A stretch of DNA of 64,000 nucleotides from Qipengyuania profundimaris (GCF_030717945.1 NZ_JAVAIM010000001.1:2169131-2233130); one strand, 5' to 3'; positions 9,342-18,601 are shown, counted from the stretch's first letter. Translations and numbers: made by a program. Notes: generated by a model from the letters alone, not told the origin.

Positions 9342-11969
9342 ATGCCTACACCTACCCAATGGCTCAACAATTTCCAGGTCAACACCGGCCCGGCAGCAAC
9401 TGGCTTTCAGTATGCCCCACAGATTATCGGGCTGAGCAACGGCAATTTTCTAGTCGTTTGGTCGGAAAGCTCCGACGGCACGATCGCGACAGCCAACGGG
9501 CTCGACATCGTCGGCAAAATCTACGATGCCGATGGCAACGTCGTGCGCGACAGCTTTCAACTGAACAGCAACCAGATCGACGAAGAATACGATTTCGACA
9601 TCGTAGCAACCAACGATGGTGGTTTTGCACTGGTTTATCTGGACGATGACGTCGATTTCGACTCACAGAATATTATTTACGAGCGGTATGACGCGAATGG
9701 AGATTCCACCGTTTTCCGCGCCGTAGCAACCGAAGGTGTAGCTGATAGGTCCCATTCTAATCCGGAAGTAACATTCAATCATGTAACCGGAGAGGCGGTC
9801 GTCACATTCACGGATGTCGAAGCGGGCGACATCGACATCCGCGCGGTCACCATTGACAGTTCCAATGTCGTCAGCGCCGAGTACGACGCGGCGCAGAACA
9901 GTCCCGATAATGATACGAGTGGAGAAGTCGCGGTTCTGGCCAACGGCAATTATGTGACCGTCTATCAAGAGACAGACAGTCCGAATGTGGGCATCGAGGC
10001 ACACATTTTTAACTCGGCAGGATCTGTCATTTCGAACATTCAGGTCACGTCCACAGGCTTTAACCCGCACGTCGCCACCTTAGCTAACGGCAATTTCGTC
10101 GTAAGCTGGGAAGACGGCGGGGTAATCAATTACGCCATTCGGACCGCCTCGGGCGGTTCTGTGACTACCGGCACGGTCGCAACCGGAAGTGACTTCGTCA
10201 ACGAATCCAGGATCGTAGCGCTGCCGGACGGCGGTTTTGTCATCACTTGGGACAACGATACGGATTCGACATTGGAAGCGCAGGCTTTCTTCAGCAACGG
10301 GGTTGCAGATGGCAGCGCCTTCGTTGTTGCCGGCAATGAACCGACCACGCCCGACATCAGCGTGACCGGTGACGGGCGCATCCTGTTTACTTGGGTCGAA
10401 CTGGATTCGGGCGGCGAAATCTTCGCATCGGTATGGGACCCGCGCGATGGCGCAATCGATGCATCCGATTACGATCAGGGGCTGGCCAATTTCGTCGATA
10501 CCGAAGTGATCTATGGCTACTCGACCACCGGATCGACCATCAACGGCGACGCAGACAGCAATTCGATCTTCGGTTTTGCCGGAAACGATATCATCGACTC
10601 CGGGGGCGGCGTGAATATCGTACGTGCGCGTGCTGGTAACGATACGATCTACTCCAGCGGCGACGGGGAATATTATGGCGGCAGCGGTGACGATCTAATC
10701 TATGCAGGCCTTACCTTCGCAAGCGAAGTGCTCGACGGTGGCGATGGCATCGATACGGTCGACACCACCACCTGGGACGGAGATTACGTCTTCGATATGG
10801 GAACCGGCGACACCAATTACGGTGGTGAGAGCTTCGTCAATTTCGAAAACGCGGTGATGGGGATCGGCAATGACGACGTTACCGGAACCTTCGTCGACAA
10901 CTCGATAGTCGGCAATGCCGGCAATGATACGCTCGATGGTCGTGCAGGTAACGACTTCCTCGATGGCGGTGCCGGAAACGACACGCTGATCGGGGGTAAC
11001 GGCACCGACACATTGCTCGGCGGAAACGATAACGACCTGCTGATCGGCAACTTCGGCAGCGACACGCTGAACGGCGGCACCGGCGACGATCGCATCTTCG
11101 CAGGCTTTGGCGACGACGTTCTTATCGGAGGCGATGGCCGCGACATTCTTCGCGGCGGCAGTGGCACCGATACGTTGCTGGGCGGCCAGGGCACCGACGA
11201 AATGCGCGGTGGCCTCGGCAATGATACGCTATCCGGCGGCCTCGGCATCGATTTCCTCTATGGCGGCGGCGACAACGACACGCTCTTCGGCGAAGAAAGC
11301 GACGACACTCTCTATGGGGATGCCGGTGCTGACTCGCTGGACGGCGGCGATGGCGACGACAGTCTCTTTGGCGGCACCGGTAACGACTTCCTCGATGGCG
11401 GGGCCGGCTCCGATCTGATGCGCGGCGGCGACGGTGTCGACACGCTCACAGGAGGGTTCGGGGCCGATAACCTCGGCGGCGGCATCGGCGACGATTCGCT
11501 GTTCGGCGGCGATGGAAACGACCTGCTACTCGGCGACAACGGTGCCGACCTCATGCGCGGCGGCGCCGGTGCCGACAGGTTGCGCGGCGGGTTCGGCGCC
11601 GACAACATCGGTGGCGGTACCGGCACCGATACGCTGACGGGTGGTGGTGGAGCCGACTTGTTCTTCTTCGGCGATGCAACGCACCTCAACAGCACGTTCG
11701 CCCTCACCGACACAATCACGGACTTCAGCCAGTCCGACGGTGACACGATTAGTCTGACCGGCATCGACGCCAATACCACGGCTGGCGGCAATCAGGCCTT
11801 CTCCTTCGTCGGGGAAAGCGCATTCAGCGGCACCGCCGGCGAACTGCGCTATGCCCAGGCAGGGGGCCAGACGGTGGTGGAGATGGACCGCGACGGCGAC
11901 GGAGTGGCCGATCTGTACCTGACCCTCGATGGTTTGGTCGATCTCACGGCGGCCGATTTCGTATTGTAA
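9342..11969 (+). CDS. RTX protein with N-terminal FVVW-type repeats
   Basis: This protein has 875 residues. The ATG at 9342 has GAGGAG seven bases upstream; the longer frame from GTG 9312 lacks support. Residues 1-380 contain repeated segments built on L/P-NGNF/GGF-V-V-x-W/Y (LSNGNFLVVWSE, NDGGFALVYLDD, LANGNFVVSWED, PDGGFVITWDND). These are a beta-propeller-like repeat often found fused to RTX arrays in secreted bacterial proteins. RTX nonapeptides run from about 398 to 770, and the C-terminal type I secretion module ([15 protein letters not shown], ending ADFVL) fills 770-875. It is the most divergent tail of the set: all others end in NDFAF. It is preceded by its own repeat-rich regulatory region and followed by a strong terminator. 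Ligand and activity are unknown. Confidence 0.93.
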   Translation: MPTPTQWLNNFQVNTGPAATGFQYAPQIIGLSNGNFLVVWSESSDGTIATANGLDIVGKIYDADGNVVRDSFQLNSNQIDEEYDFDIVATNDGGFALVYLDDDVDFDSQNIIYERYDANGDSTVFRAVATEGVADRSHSNPEVTFNHVTGEAVVTFTDVEAGDIDIRAVTIDSSNVVSAEYDAAQNSPDNDTSGEVAVLANGNYVTVYQETDSPNVGIEAHIFNSAGSVISNIQVTSTGFNPHVATLANGNFVVSWEDGGVINYAIRTASGGSVTTGTVATGSDFVNESRIVALPDGGFVITWDNDTDSTLEAQAFFSNGVADGSAFVVAGNEPTTPDISVTGDGRILFTWVELDSGGEIFASVWDPRDGAIDASDYDQGLANFVDTEVIYGYSTTGSTINGDADSNSIFGFAGNDIIDSGGGVNIVRARAGNDTIYSSGDGEYYGGSGDDLIYAGLTFASEVLDGGDGIDTVDTTTWDGDYVFDMGTGDTNYGGESFVNFENAVMGIGNDDVTGTFVDNSIVGNAGNDTLDGRAGNDFLDGGAGNDTLIGGNGTDTLLGGNDNDLLIGNFGSDTLNGGTGDDRIFAGFGDDVLIGGDGRDILRGGSGTDTLLGGQGTDEMRGGLGNDTLSGGLGIDFLYGGGDNDTLFGEESDDTLYGDAGADSLDGGDGDDSLFGGTGNDFLDGGAGSDLMRGGDGVDTLTGGFGADNLGGGIGDDSLFGGDGNDLLLGDNGADLMRGGAGADRLRGGFGADNIGGGTGTDTLTGGGGADLFFFGDATHLNSTFALTDTITDFSQSDGDTISLTGIDANTTAGGNQAFSFVGESAFSGTAGELRYAQAGGQTVVEMDRDGDGVADLYLTLDGLVDLTAADFVL

Positions 11970-11991
11970 ACCGAACAGCGTGCAAAAAATG

Positions 11992-12022
11992 CGGGCGGGA
12001 GATGTATCTCCCGCCCGTTTTT
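11992..12022 (+). terminator. Rho-independent terminator of the fourth RTX gene
   Basis: An 11-12 bp perfect stem (CGGGCGGGAGA at 11992-12002 with its complement ending at 12017) is followed by five T. It starts 22 bases after the stop codon at 11969 and closes the RTX cluster. Confidence 0.9.
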
Positions 12023-12278
12023 CGTTCCGTGACCGAAAATCGAGCGCTGTGCTGTCAAACATGGTTAAACCTCTGTTTTTCTAATATTTTCCGCCAATTT
12101 TCAGCAGATACCGCGCTTAGGCGGGGATTCCCTCCCAAGCGTTGCCATTGCGCGGTGAGTGGCGGACCGACCCCTTGCCACGCGCGTTTTATAGACAAAC
12201 GCCCGCGCGGGAAATTTTCGAATATATAAAACTTTCGACCATCGCGCGGCTAAGCAAAATGAAAGCAATTGCCTCGCC

Positions 12279-13178
12279 ATGACAGGGACCAACAGACAAA
12301 ACCAAGATATCCGAAAGAGATCGCCGAAACTTGAGCAACTTCTCCAAGAGCTGAACAGTCCGCTCGATCAGAGCGGCTGGCAGAAGCGGCCCTCAACGCA
12401 AAATCCCGGTGAACCCGAGAATTCCAGCAATCCGGTCAAGCGATTGCTGTCCAAACGTCGGCACCGCAGCGATCTGAAGCGTGCCAGACGCGCAGCGCAA
12501 AAGGCGTTCGGCGTCAAGCCGCGCCATTCCGCGCGTCGACATGCTACAATGATGCTTACCGCAGGAGCGGTCGGACTAACCGCGTTTACCGGACCACAGC
12601 TGTCGGGTACCAAGCAAAAAGCGCCTGTCGCCGCAACGTCGGTCGATGCAGACGGTGTAGAGGTTCGGAAGCCTGCTGCACTTCTCAAGACAAGCGAGGA
12701 TTTCAAGCAAGCCCTAATTCAGGAAGAGGGCGTGCGATATACAGTCTACCGCGATGTCGCAGGTTATCCTACCGTAGGGGTCGGACACCTGGTCGAGCCT
12801 GAAGATAATCTGCGCGTTGGCGACACGATCAGCGAAAATCGCGCCATGGCATTTCTTACGGCGGATCTCGCAGAAGCGGAGCGCGGCGTGCGCAAGCTCG
12901 TCGGGTCCCTCCCGCTCTATCAGCATGAATTCGATGCCCTCGTGGATCTCGTCTATAATGTCGGCATCGGCAACGTCTCACCGGAACGAAGCCCGAGACT
13001 GAATGCGGCGATCGATGCCGGAGATTATGATGAGGTAGCATCGCAGTTGGACTACACTCATGCCGGCGGTGCTGTCGCGAGAGGCTTGGAATTTCGGTCT
13101 GAGCGGCGTGCTGCGATCTTTGCGGAAGCCGATTACGAAGATCCGCGTGAGATCGGCAGTTCGAGCGCCAACGCCTGA
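12279..13178 (+). CDS. Membrane-anchored GH24 (T4-type) lysozyme
   Basis: This muramidase-like protein of 299 residues should cleave the MurNAc-GlcNAc bond of peptidoglycan. The GH24 catalytic triad is in place: E150, D159 (nine residues later) and T165, in EEGVRYTVYRD followed by GYPTVGVGH, the same spacing as Glu11/Asp20/Thr26 of T4 lysozyme. Before the domain are about 88 very basic, polar residues and one hydrophobic segment (about 90-106, MMLTAGAVGLTAFTG). This implies a type II membrane protein with a cytoplasmic basic tail and periplasmic lysozyme domain. That is unlike soluble phage endolysins (about 165 residues), so a cell-wall remodelling role or domesticated phage origin are both possible. 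No holin or other phage gene is nearby. The 255-base upstream gap is AT-richer than its surroundings, with no assigned signals. Confidence 0.88.
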   Translation: MTGTNRQNQDIRKRSPKLEQLLQELNSPLDQSGWQKRPSTQNPGEPENSSNPVKRLLSKRRHRSDLKRARRAAQKAFGVKPRHSARRHATMMLTAGAVGLTAFTGPQLSGTKQKAPVAATSVDADGVEVRKPAALLKTSEDFKQALIQEEGVRYTVYRDVAGYPTVGVGHLVEPEDNLRVGDTISENRAMAFLTADLAEAERGVRKLVGSLPLYQHEFDALVDLVYNVGIGNVSPERSPRLNAAIDAGDYDEVASQLDYTHAGGAVARGLEFRSERRAAIFAEADYEDPREIGSSSANA

Positions 13179-13279
13179 CGTCTGTTGATGCCTTGCCGAT
13201 CCAGTGAGTAAGCATTGCCGAACTGCTCAAGTTCGGGGAATTAACAAGGCGAATTACGCTCGGTGATCCAATCCGCCGC

Positions 13280-13825
13280 ATGACCCACCGCCTGTTCATT
13301 GCTCTGCGCCCTCCGCCTCCCGTCCGTGATAGATTGATTGACAGCATGGACGGAGTGACAGGCGCGCGCTGGCAGGATGACGACCAGTTGCACCTGACGT
13401 TGCGATATGTCGGGGAGGTCGACAGGCACTGCGCCAACGATCTTGCCGAAGCACTCGGCGGCTTGCGCATGCCGTGTTTCGAAATCGAGCTGGTCGGTAC
13501 GGGCGCGTTCGAACGCAAGGGTAAACCGCACCTGATCTGGGCGGGTGTCGCGCCGAACGAGGCACTCCGGCGTCTGCAGAAGAAGATCGAACGGATTTGC
13601 CAAAGCGCGGGGATCGAGGCCGAACACCGCAAGTTCATGCCCCACGTCACTCTGGCCCGGCTCAATTCGTCCAGCGGCCCGGTCGGTAGCTTCCTTGCCG
13701 ACACTGCAACCACCCGGTTCGGTAGCTGGAACGCGACCTCTTTCGGCCTGTTCGAGAGCCACTTGCGCGAGCAAGGATCGCTCTACACCGAAGTTGTCGA
13801 TTATCCGCTCGGCGCGGTAGCCTGA
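13280..13825 (+). CDS. thpR: RNA 2',3'-cyclic phosphodiesterase (2'-5' RNA ligase family)
   Basis: This 181-residue protein is of normal length for the ThpR/LigT group of the 2H phosphoesterase superfamily. Both catalytic HxTx motifs are present: HLTL at residues 38-41 and HVTL at 122-125, each followed by the expected arginine-containing strand. Such enzymes hydrolyse 2',3'-cyclic phosphate ends of RNA and can join 2'-5' linked tRNA halves in vitro. The gene stands alone between the lysozyme and the peptidyl-dipeptidase gene. The start ATG at 13280 gives the usual MxHRLFIAL N-terminus. Confidence 0.9.
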   Translation: MTHRLFIALRPPPPVRDRLIDSMDGVTGARWQDDDQLHLTLRYVGEVDRHCANDLAEALGGLRMPCFEIELVGTGAFERKGKPHLIWAGVAPNEALRRLQKKIERICQSAGIEAEHRKFMPHVTLARLNSSSGPVGSFLADTATTRFGSWNATSFGLFESHLREQGSLYTEVVDYPLGAVA

Positions 13826-13990
13826 GCCATTCAGGAACACGCAAGGCCCGATGCCGTTCGATAAAGCGTGCACAAGCGCCGACCGGCGACATGCGTTCGC
13901 TTGCTCCAAGCCACGCAATCCGGTCCAAGCGCGTATCGCAATTCTATCTATCCGGTCAGGCATCACCCTGCCCGGTCCAAGGGAGATACT

Positions 13991-16246
13991 ATGAAGGCCC
14001 AGATCCTGGCCACCGCCGCCCTCGCCGCACTCGCCGCAGGCTGCACCACCACCCCCGGAGGAGAGATCGAGACCATGGCCGAAGCCAATGAAGTCCCGCA
14101 GGCCACCGGCTATTTCGCCAGCGAAAGCACGCTGCCGTTCAAGGCGCCCGATTTCACGAAGATTTCGGAAGACGATTACATGCCCGCCTTCGAGCAGGGC
14201 ATGGCAATCCACCAGGCCGAAATCCAGGCGATCATCGACAATCCCGCCCCGCCGACCTTCGAGAACACGATTGTCGCGCTCGAGAGATCGGGCCGCATGC
14301 TGGGCCGCGTCGCAACGGTTTTCTTCGCGCTGACCGGATCGAACACCACCGATCGGCTGGACGAGATCAACACCGAAATCAGTCCCAAGCTGACCGCCCA
14401 TTCCGACAGCATCACCCTCAACCCCGAGCTCTTCGCCCGCGTGAAGGCGGTCTACGACAACCGCGCCGCGATGACGATGACGCCCGAAGATGCCAAGCTG
14501 CTCGAGGATACCTACGAAGGTATGGTCCATGCAGGCGCCATGCTGACCGATGCGCAGCGTGAACGCGTGAAGCAGATCAACACGCAGCTGTCCGAAGTCA
14601 CGACCGAGTTTGGCCAGACCGTCCGCTCTGCCATGAGCGACCAGCCGCTGATCGTCGACACGCGCGAGGAGCTGGCGGGCCTGTCGGAAGCCGACATCAA
14701 AGCTGCGGCAGAACTTGCCGCAGAGAAGGGCCAGCCGGGCAAGTTCGCCCTCGCCCTGCAAAACACCACGCAGCAGCCGCTCCTGCCGACGCTGGAGAAC
14801 CGGGCGACGCGTGAGAAGCTGTTCAAGCTGTCCTACCACCGCGCCGACGGCCAGCGCGGGTTCGACACGCGCGACCAGGTTCGCCAGATTGCCGCCCTGC
14901 GCGCCGAGAAAGCCGCGCTGTTCGGCGAGCCCGACTGGGCGACCTATGCCATGTGGGATCGCATGGCCGAGAAGCCGGAAACCGCGCTCAACTTCATGGA
15001 GCAGATGGTTCCCGCCCTCGCCGCGACCCAGCGGCGCGAAGCGGCCCTGCTGAACACCGCGATCGCAGCGGACGGCGGCGATTACGAAGTCCAGCCGTGG
15101 GACTGGTATCGCTATGCCAACAAGGTGAAGGCCGAGAACTTCCAGCTCGATGAAGACGCGGTCATGGAATATTTCCAGCTCGACAAGGTGCTGGAAGACG
15201 GCGTGTTCTACGCTGCCAACCAGCTCTACGGGCTCAACTTCGAGAAGCGGACCGACATCCCGGTCTATCACCCGGACGTCACCACCTACACGGTGTTCGA
15301 CCGCGACGGATCGGAGCTCGGCCTGTTCTATTTCGACCCGTTCCAGCGCCCTTCCAAGCGCGGCGGTGCGTGGATGAGCAACTTCGTCGACCAGAGCGAC
15401 CTCTGGGGCAACAAGCCCGTCATCTACAATGTGCTGAACATTCCGAAGGCTCCGGCAGGCGAGGTCCAGCTCGTCAGCTTCGACAACGTCAACACGCTGT
15501 TCCATGAATTCGGCCATGCGCTGCACGGCTTCTTCGCGGACCAGATGTACGAAAGCCTGTCCGGCACCGCCACGGCGCGCGATTTCGTCGAGTATCCGAG
15601 CCAGGTGAACGAGATGTGGGCGACCTATCCTTCGGTCCTCTCGAACTACGCCAAGCACTACGAGACGGGCGAGACCATCCCGACCGAGATGATCGACCGG
15701 ATCGAAGCCGCGTCGAAGTTCAACCAGGGTTACGACTTCGGCGAAGTTGTCGCAGCGGCCCTGCTGGACATGAAGTGGAGCGCTCTGTCTCCGGCGGAAG
15801 CCGCCGCCATCGATACGCCGGCCAAGGTCGATGCGTTCGAGCGCCAGGCGCTGGAAGAACTCGGTCTCGAGATCGACCTCGTGCCGCCGCGCTATCGCAG
15901 CAGCTATTTCAACCACATCTTCAGCGGACCCGCCGGCTATTCGGCAGGCTATTACAGCTATCTGTGGACCGAGATGCTCGACCGTGACAGCCGCAAGTGG
16001 TTCCTCGACAATGGTGGCCTCACCCGCGAGAACGGCGATCACTATCGCGCCACCGTGCTGAGCCGCGGCGGGACGATGGATTATTACCAGATGTTCCAGA
16101 ACTTCATGGGCCGCGCGCCCGAAGTCGGCCCGATGCTCGAAGCGCGCGGGCTAATCCCGGGCGACGAGGCGGCCGACAGCGAGGTTGCGGACGACGGCGC
16201 TGCGACCATCGGTGATAGCGGGACGACGATGCCGATCGGCAACTGA
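13991..16246 (+). CDS. dcp: M3 family peptidyl-dipeptidase, lipoprotein
   Basis: This zinc metallopeptidase of 751 residues is close in size to Dcp enzymes, which remove C-terminal dipeptides. The M3 zinc motif HEFGH lies at residues 505-509, followed by the downstream glutamate region (FVEYPSQVNEMW) that supplies the third ligand. The N-terminus is a lipoprotein signal peptide: hydrophobic LAALAALAAGC with cysteine at about residue 17. The protein is therefore probably envelope-anchored and exposed to the periplasm, unlike cytoplasmic oligopeptidase A. I chose the ATG at 13991 because it starts this signal sequence and has GGGAGA seven bases upstream. A terminator follows. The last 30 residues are an acidic low-complexity tail of no clear function. 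Confidence 0.92.
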   Translation: MKAQILATAALAALAAGCTTTPGGEIETMAEANEVPQATGYFASESTLPFKAPDFTKISEDDYMPAFEQGMAIHQAEIQAIIDNPAPPTFENTIVALERSGRMLGRVATVFFALTGSNTTDRLDEINTEISPKLTAHSDSITLNPELFARVKAVYDNRAAMTMTPEDAKLLEDTYEGMVHAGAMLTDAQRERVKQINTQLSEVTTEFGQTVRSAMSDQPLIVDTREELAGLSEADIKAAAELAAEKGQPGKFALALQNTTQQPLLPTLENRATREKLFKLSYHRADGQRGFDTRDQVRQIAALRAEKAALFGEPDWATYAMWDRMAEKPETALNFMEQMVPALAATQRREAALLNTAIAADGGDYEVQPWDWYRYANKVKAENFQLDEDAVMEYFQLDKVLEDGVFYAANQLYGLNFEKRTDIPVYHPDVTTYTVFDRDGSELGLFYFDPFQRPSKRGGAWMSNFVDQSDLWGNKPVIYNVLNIPKAPAGEVQLVSFDNVNTLFHEFGHALHGFFADQMYESLSGTATARDFVEYPSQVNEMWATYPSVLSNYAKHYETGETIPTEMIDRIEAASKFNQGYDFGEVVAAALLDMKWSALSPAEAAAIDTPAKVDAFERQALEELGLEIDLVPPRYRSSYFNHIFSGPAGYSAGYYSYLWTEMLDRDSRKWFLDNGGLTRENGDHYRATVLSRGGTMDYYQMFQNFMGRAPEVGPMLEARGLIPGDEAADSEVADDGAATIGDSGTTMPIGN

Positions 16247-16268
16247 TCGCTTTTTCCTGTTGGTTTGA

Positions 16269-16301
16269 GAGGTCGGGGTCCTGTGGCTCCGGCCTCTTTT
16301 T
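16269..16301 (+). terminator. Rho-independent terminator after dcp
   Basis: GAGGTCGG (16269-16276) pairs with CCGGCCTC (16289-16296) through one G-T wobble, and five T follow. It lies 22 bases downstream of the dcp stop codon. Confidence 0.8.
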
Positions 16302-16362
16302 CGTTGCGAGGTTAACCCGTTCGCAACGGTGCGAGCCTATTCGTACCGAAGGGACGGAAGGC

Positions 16363-17562
16363 GTGACGGAGAACACACTCAAGGATCAGGACGGGCTGGG
16401 CGTGTGCGTCACGCGCGATGCCGCCTGGGCGGCAGAAGTTCGCCGCGAAATCATATCCGGTCTGGCGGATCGCGAGGCGCATTCACTTCCTGCGAGCCTG
16501 GTCGGCTATTCTCTTTGCCTGGTCATCGCAACGATTATCGGTCCCGATATCATGCTCATCATCGCCCTGCTTTTCAGGCCGGTTTCGATCGGCCTGACGC
16601 GCTGGGCGTGCGCCCATCTGCGCCGGACGCTTGAAGCAGGCAAACCTTTCGAAGCCGCTTTCCGGCTGGCCGGGATCGCTCTTTCCCTTTCCGGGCTGTC
16701 ATGGGGACTGCTGACCTTTCCTGTCTTCGCTTTACCGGCTGTCGAGCCTGCCGGACTGGCGCTGTTGGTGCTGGTTATTACCGGGGTGTGCATGATCTGC
16801 TCGATGGTCGGCCTTGTCCCATGGGTTCTGGTCGGCTTCGCCTGCGCTTTCGCACTCTCCGTTCTCGCCGGCAGCTTCATCGCCAGCGGCGGATCGCAGC
16901 CGGCGCTCACTGCGGCGGTCCTGCTTCCGCTGATCGGCGCGGTTCCATTCGGTATCGGGCAGCGACGCCAGGCCATTAGGGCCGCCGAAGACGCGGTCGA
17001 CAAACTTCACCTCCACGAGGAAGTGGCAAGCGCCCTGCACCATGCCGAATATCTCTCGCGCCACGATGCCTTGACCGGCCTCGGCAATCGCCGCGCTTTG
17101 TTCGAAGACTACGGAAACCTTATCCAGCCGGACGGCCCAAGAACGATCCTTTCGATCGACCTCGACAATTTCAAATCCATCAACGACACCTTCGGCCACC
17201 AGGCGGGCGACGAAGTGCTCGTCGCGGTCGCCGACAGCATCCGCAATGCGATGCGAGGGGTGGGGCAGAGGCGCTACAGCAGCTATCGGCTTGGCGGAGA
17301 GGAATTCGCCATCGTGCTCGAACAATCGGACGAAAGCGCGGGCCGCGCCTTTGCCGAACAGCTTCGCCAGACGATCGAGCAACTCGTTCCGGTGCGCGAC
17401 GTGCCGCATCTGCGCATCTCGGCATCCTTCGGCGTCATGGGGTGGTCGGGCGGATTGCCGCTGACGACGGCGCTCGGCCAGGTGGACAAGCTGCTATATG
17501 TGGCCAAAAAGCGGGGCCGCAATTGCGTGGTCGCCCGCTTCGAAGAGCGGGCCGCGGCCTAG
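16363..17562 (+). CDS. Membrane GGDEF-domain protein (putative diguanylate cyclase)
   Basis: This 399-residue protein probably makes cyclic di-GMP from two GTP at the inner membrane. Residues about 45-205 contain five or six hydrophobic segments. A short helical linker (RAAEDAVDKLHLHEEVASALHHAEYL) is followed by the GGDEF domain from SRHDALTGLGNRRALF onward. The active-site signature is GGEEF at residues 311-315, a functional variant, and DLDNFKSINDTFGHQAGD is intact. The RxxD inhibitory site is not visible at its usual place before GGEEF. It starts at GTG 16363 with GGAAGG upstream. Its stop codon overlaps that of the convergent small gene on the minus strand (shared CTAG). The signal sensed by the membrane part is unknown. 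Confidence 0.9.
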   Translation: MTENTLKDQDGLGVCVTRDAAWAAEVRREIISGLADREAHSLPASLVGYSLCLVIATIIGPDIMLIIALLFRPVSIGLTRWACAHLRRTLEAGKPFEAAFRLAGIALSLSGLSWGLLTFPVFALPAVEPAGLALLVLVITGVCMICSMVGLVPWVLVGFACAFALSVLAGSFIASGGSQPALTAAVLLPLIGAVPFGIGQRRQAIRAAEDAVDKLHLHEEVASALHHAEYLSRHDALTGLGNRRALFEDYGNLIQPDGPRTILSIDLDNFKSINDTFGHQAGDEVLVAVADSIRNAMRGVGQRRYSSYRLGGEEFAIVLEQSDESAGRAFAEQLRQTIEQLVPVRDVPHLRISASFGVMGWSGGLPLTTALGQVDKLLYVAKKRGRNCVVARFEERAAA

Positions 17563-17858
17563 GCAGCTTTCGCTTTTCCCCGCCACGCCAGTGAGTTGTT
17601 GTTGAGTTCGGCCAGATCTTCATCACCCGAAATGGCCGAACGGCCCAGCGCTATGGCTTTCTCCAGAACGGCATCCTCGGCATTGCGATAGGCGGGCGCG
17701 GGAATCTCCTCGTTCCATTTCGCGCCAACGGCATTGTCCAGCAGGACACGCTGGAAACAATGGTCGAGATGCACCGGCCAGCCGCGTTCTTGCGCGAGGC
17801 TGGGCATTTCATCGCGAGTGAGCGCAAACCATTGGTTTTCGAGATCGGATCGGGTCAT
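17559..17858 (-). CDS. Small conserved protein at the end of the B12 uptake operon
   Basis: This protein has 99 residues. The ATG at 17858 is preceded by GAAGGG, 15 bases downstream of the btuD stop codon; a longer in-frame start would overlap btuD. The sequence is polar and soluble-looking, with a central HLDHCFQRVLLDNAVGAKW segment and C-terminal DLAELNNNSLAWRGK. I recall similar short sphingomonad proteins labelled GCN5-related acetyltransferase, but no GNAT acetyl-CoA motif is visible and I would not assert that activity. Position makes it the fifth gene of the riboswitch-controlled operon, which hints at a cobalamin-linked role. It ends tail-to-tail with the GGDEF gene. Confidence 0.75.
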   Translation of the reverse strand: MTRSDLENQWFALTRDEMPSLAQERGWPVHLDHCFQRVLLDNAVGAKWNEEIPAPAYRNAEDAVLEKAIALGRSAISGDEDLAELNNNSLAWRGKAKAA

Positions 17859-17872
17859 GCGAAGGCAACCCT

Positions 17873-18601
17873 TCAGCGTGCGATGAGTGCCCGCTTGCCT
17901 TCCACACCGATCCAATGGGCGTCGATTTTCCAGACGTTTTGCAGGGCCAATACGTCCAATGCTGATTCCGGCTGCCCGTCAGTGGCGAGCCTGCCTTCGC
18001 TGAGCACGATGACCCGGTCGGCACAATTCATCGCATGAGCGAGATCGTGCAGTACCAGCACCACGCCCGCGCCTTGGTCGGCCGCATCGCGCAAGTGGCG
18101 CAGTAACGCGAGTTGGTGCCCGATATCCAACGCGGCGAGCGGCTCGTCTGCGAGGATCCATGCAGGCTCTCCGGCAAGCACGCGGGCCAGCAATACCCGG
18201 GCGGTTTCGCCGCCGGACAGCGACTGGGCTCGGCGGTTTTCGAGTGGTCCGAGGTCGAGGGCGGCAATGGCGGCCTCGACCGGCTCCGTGCGGGCGTCGC
18301 CATGCGGCATGCGACCAAGCTCGATCAGGCTGCGGACCGGAACATCCCACGCAATTTCATGCGCTTGTGGGAGATAGCCGATACGCTGTGCGCGCTCACG
18401 CGGGTGCAGGGCCGCGAGATTGCTGTCGCCGAGATTGACCGCCCCGTCATCCGGCGGGAGCAGACCCGCAAACGCCTCGAGCAATGTCGATTTGCCTGCA
18501 CCGTTCGGGCCGCAGATTGCGGTGATCTGTCCCGGCTCCACGGCCAGCGACACGTCGTGTAGGCGGTCGCCAATCGACAGGTTTTGCGCGGTCAGCGTCA
18601 T
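17873..18601 (-). CDS. btuD: ABC transporter ATP-binding protein (vitamin B12 import)
   Basis: This ATPase subunit has 242 residues. Walker A GPNGAGKST lies at residues 31-39, the signature LSGGE at 128-132, Walker B ILADEP at 149-154 and the switch His at about 185. The ATG at 18601 overlaps the permease stop codon (ATGA), indicating translational coupling; a GTG or ATG further upstream would lie inside the permease gene. It powers the BtuC-type permease for uptake of the ligand delivered by the lipoprotein encoded two genes upstream. Assignment to cobalamin rather than heme or iron-siderophore rests on the cobalamin riboswitch heading the operon. Confidence 0.9.
   Translation of the reverse strand: MTLTAQNLSIGDRLHDVSLAVEPGQITAICGPNGAGKSTLLEAFAGLLPPDDGAVNLGDSNLAALHPRERAQRIGYLPQAHEIAWDVPVRSLIELGRMPHGDARTEPVEAAIAALDLGPLENRRAQSLSGGETARVLLARVLAGEPAWILADEPLAALDIGHQLALLRHLRDAADQGAGVVLVLHDLAHAMNCADRVIVLSEGRLATDGQPESALDVLALQNVWKIDAHWIGVEGKRALIAR

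Noticed and set aside
9167-9649. Open frame overlapping the start of the fourth RTX gene
   Set aside because: It overlaps a gene with strong homology features and has an Arg/Gln-rich shadow-type translation.
17559-17858. GNAT acetyltransferase label for the small B12-operon protein
   Set aside because: No acetyl-CoA binding motif and the protein is too short for a full GNAT fold.
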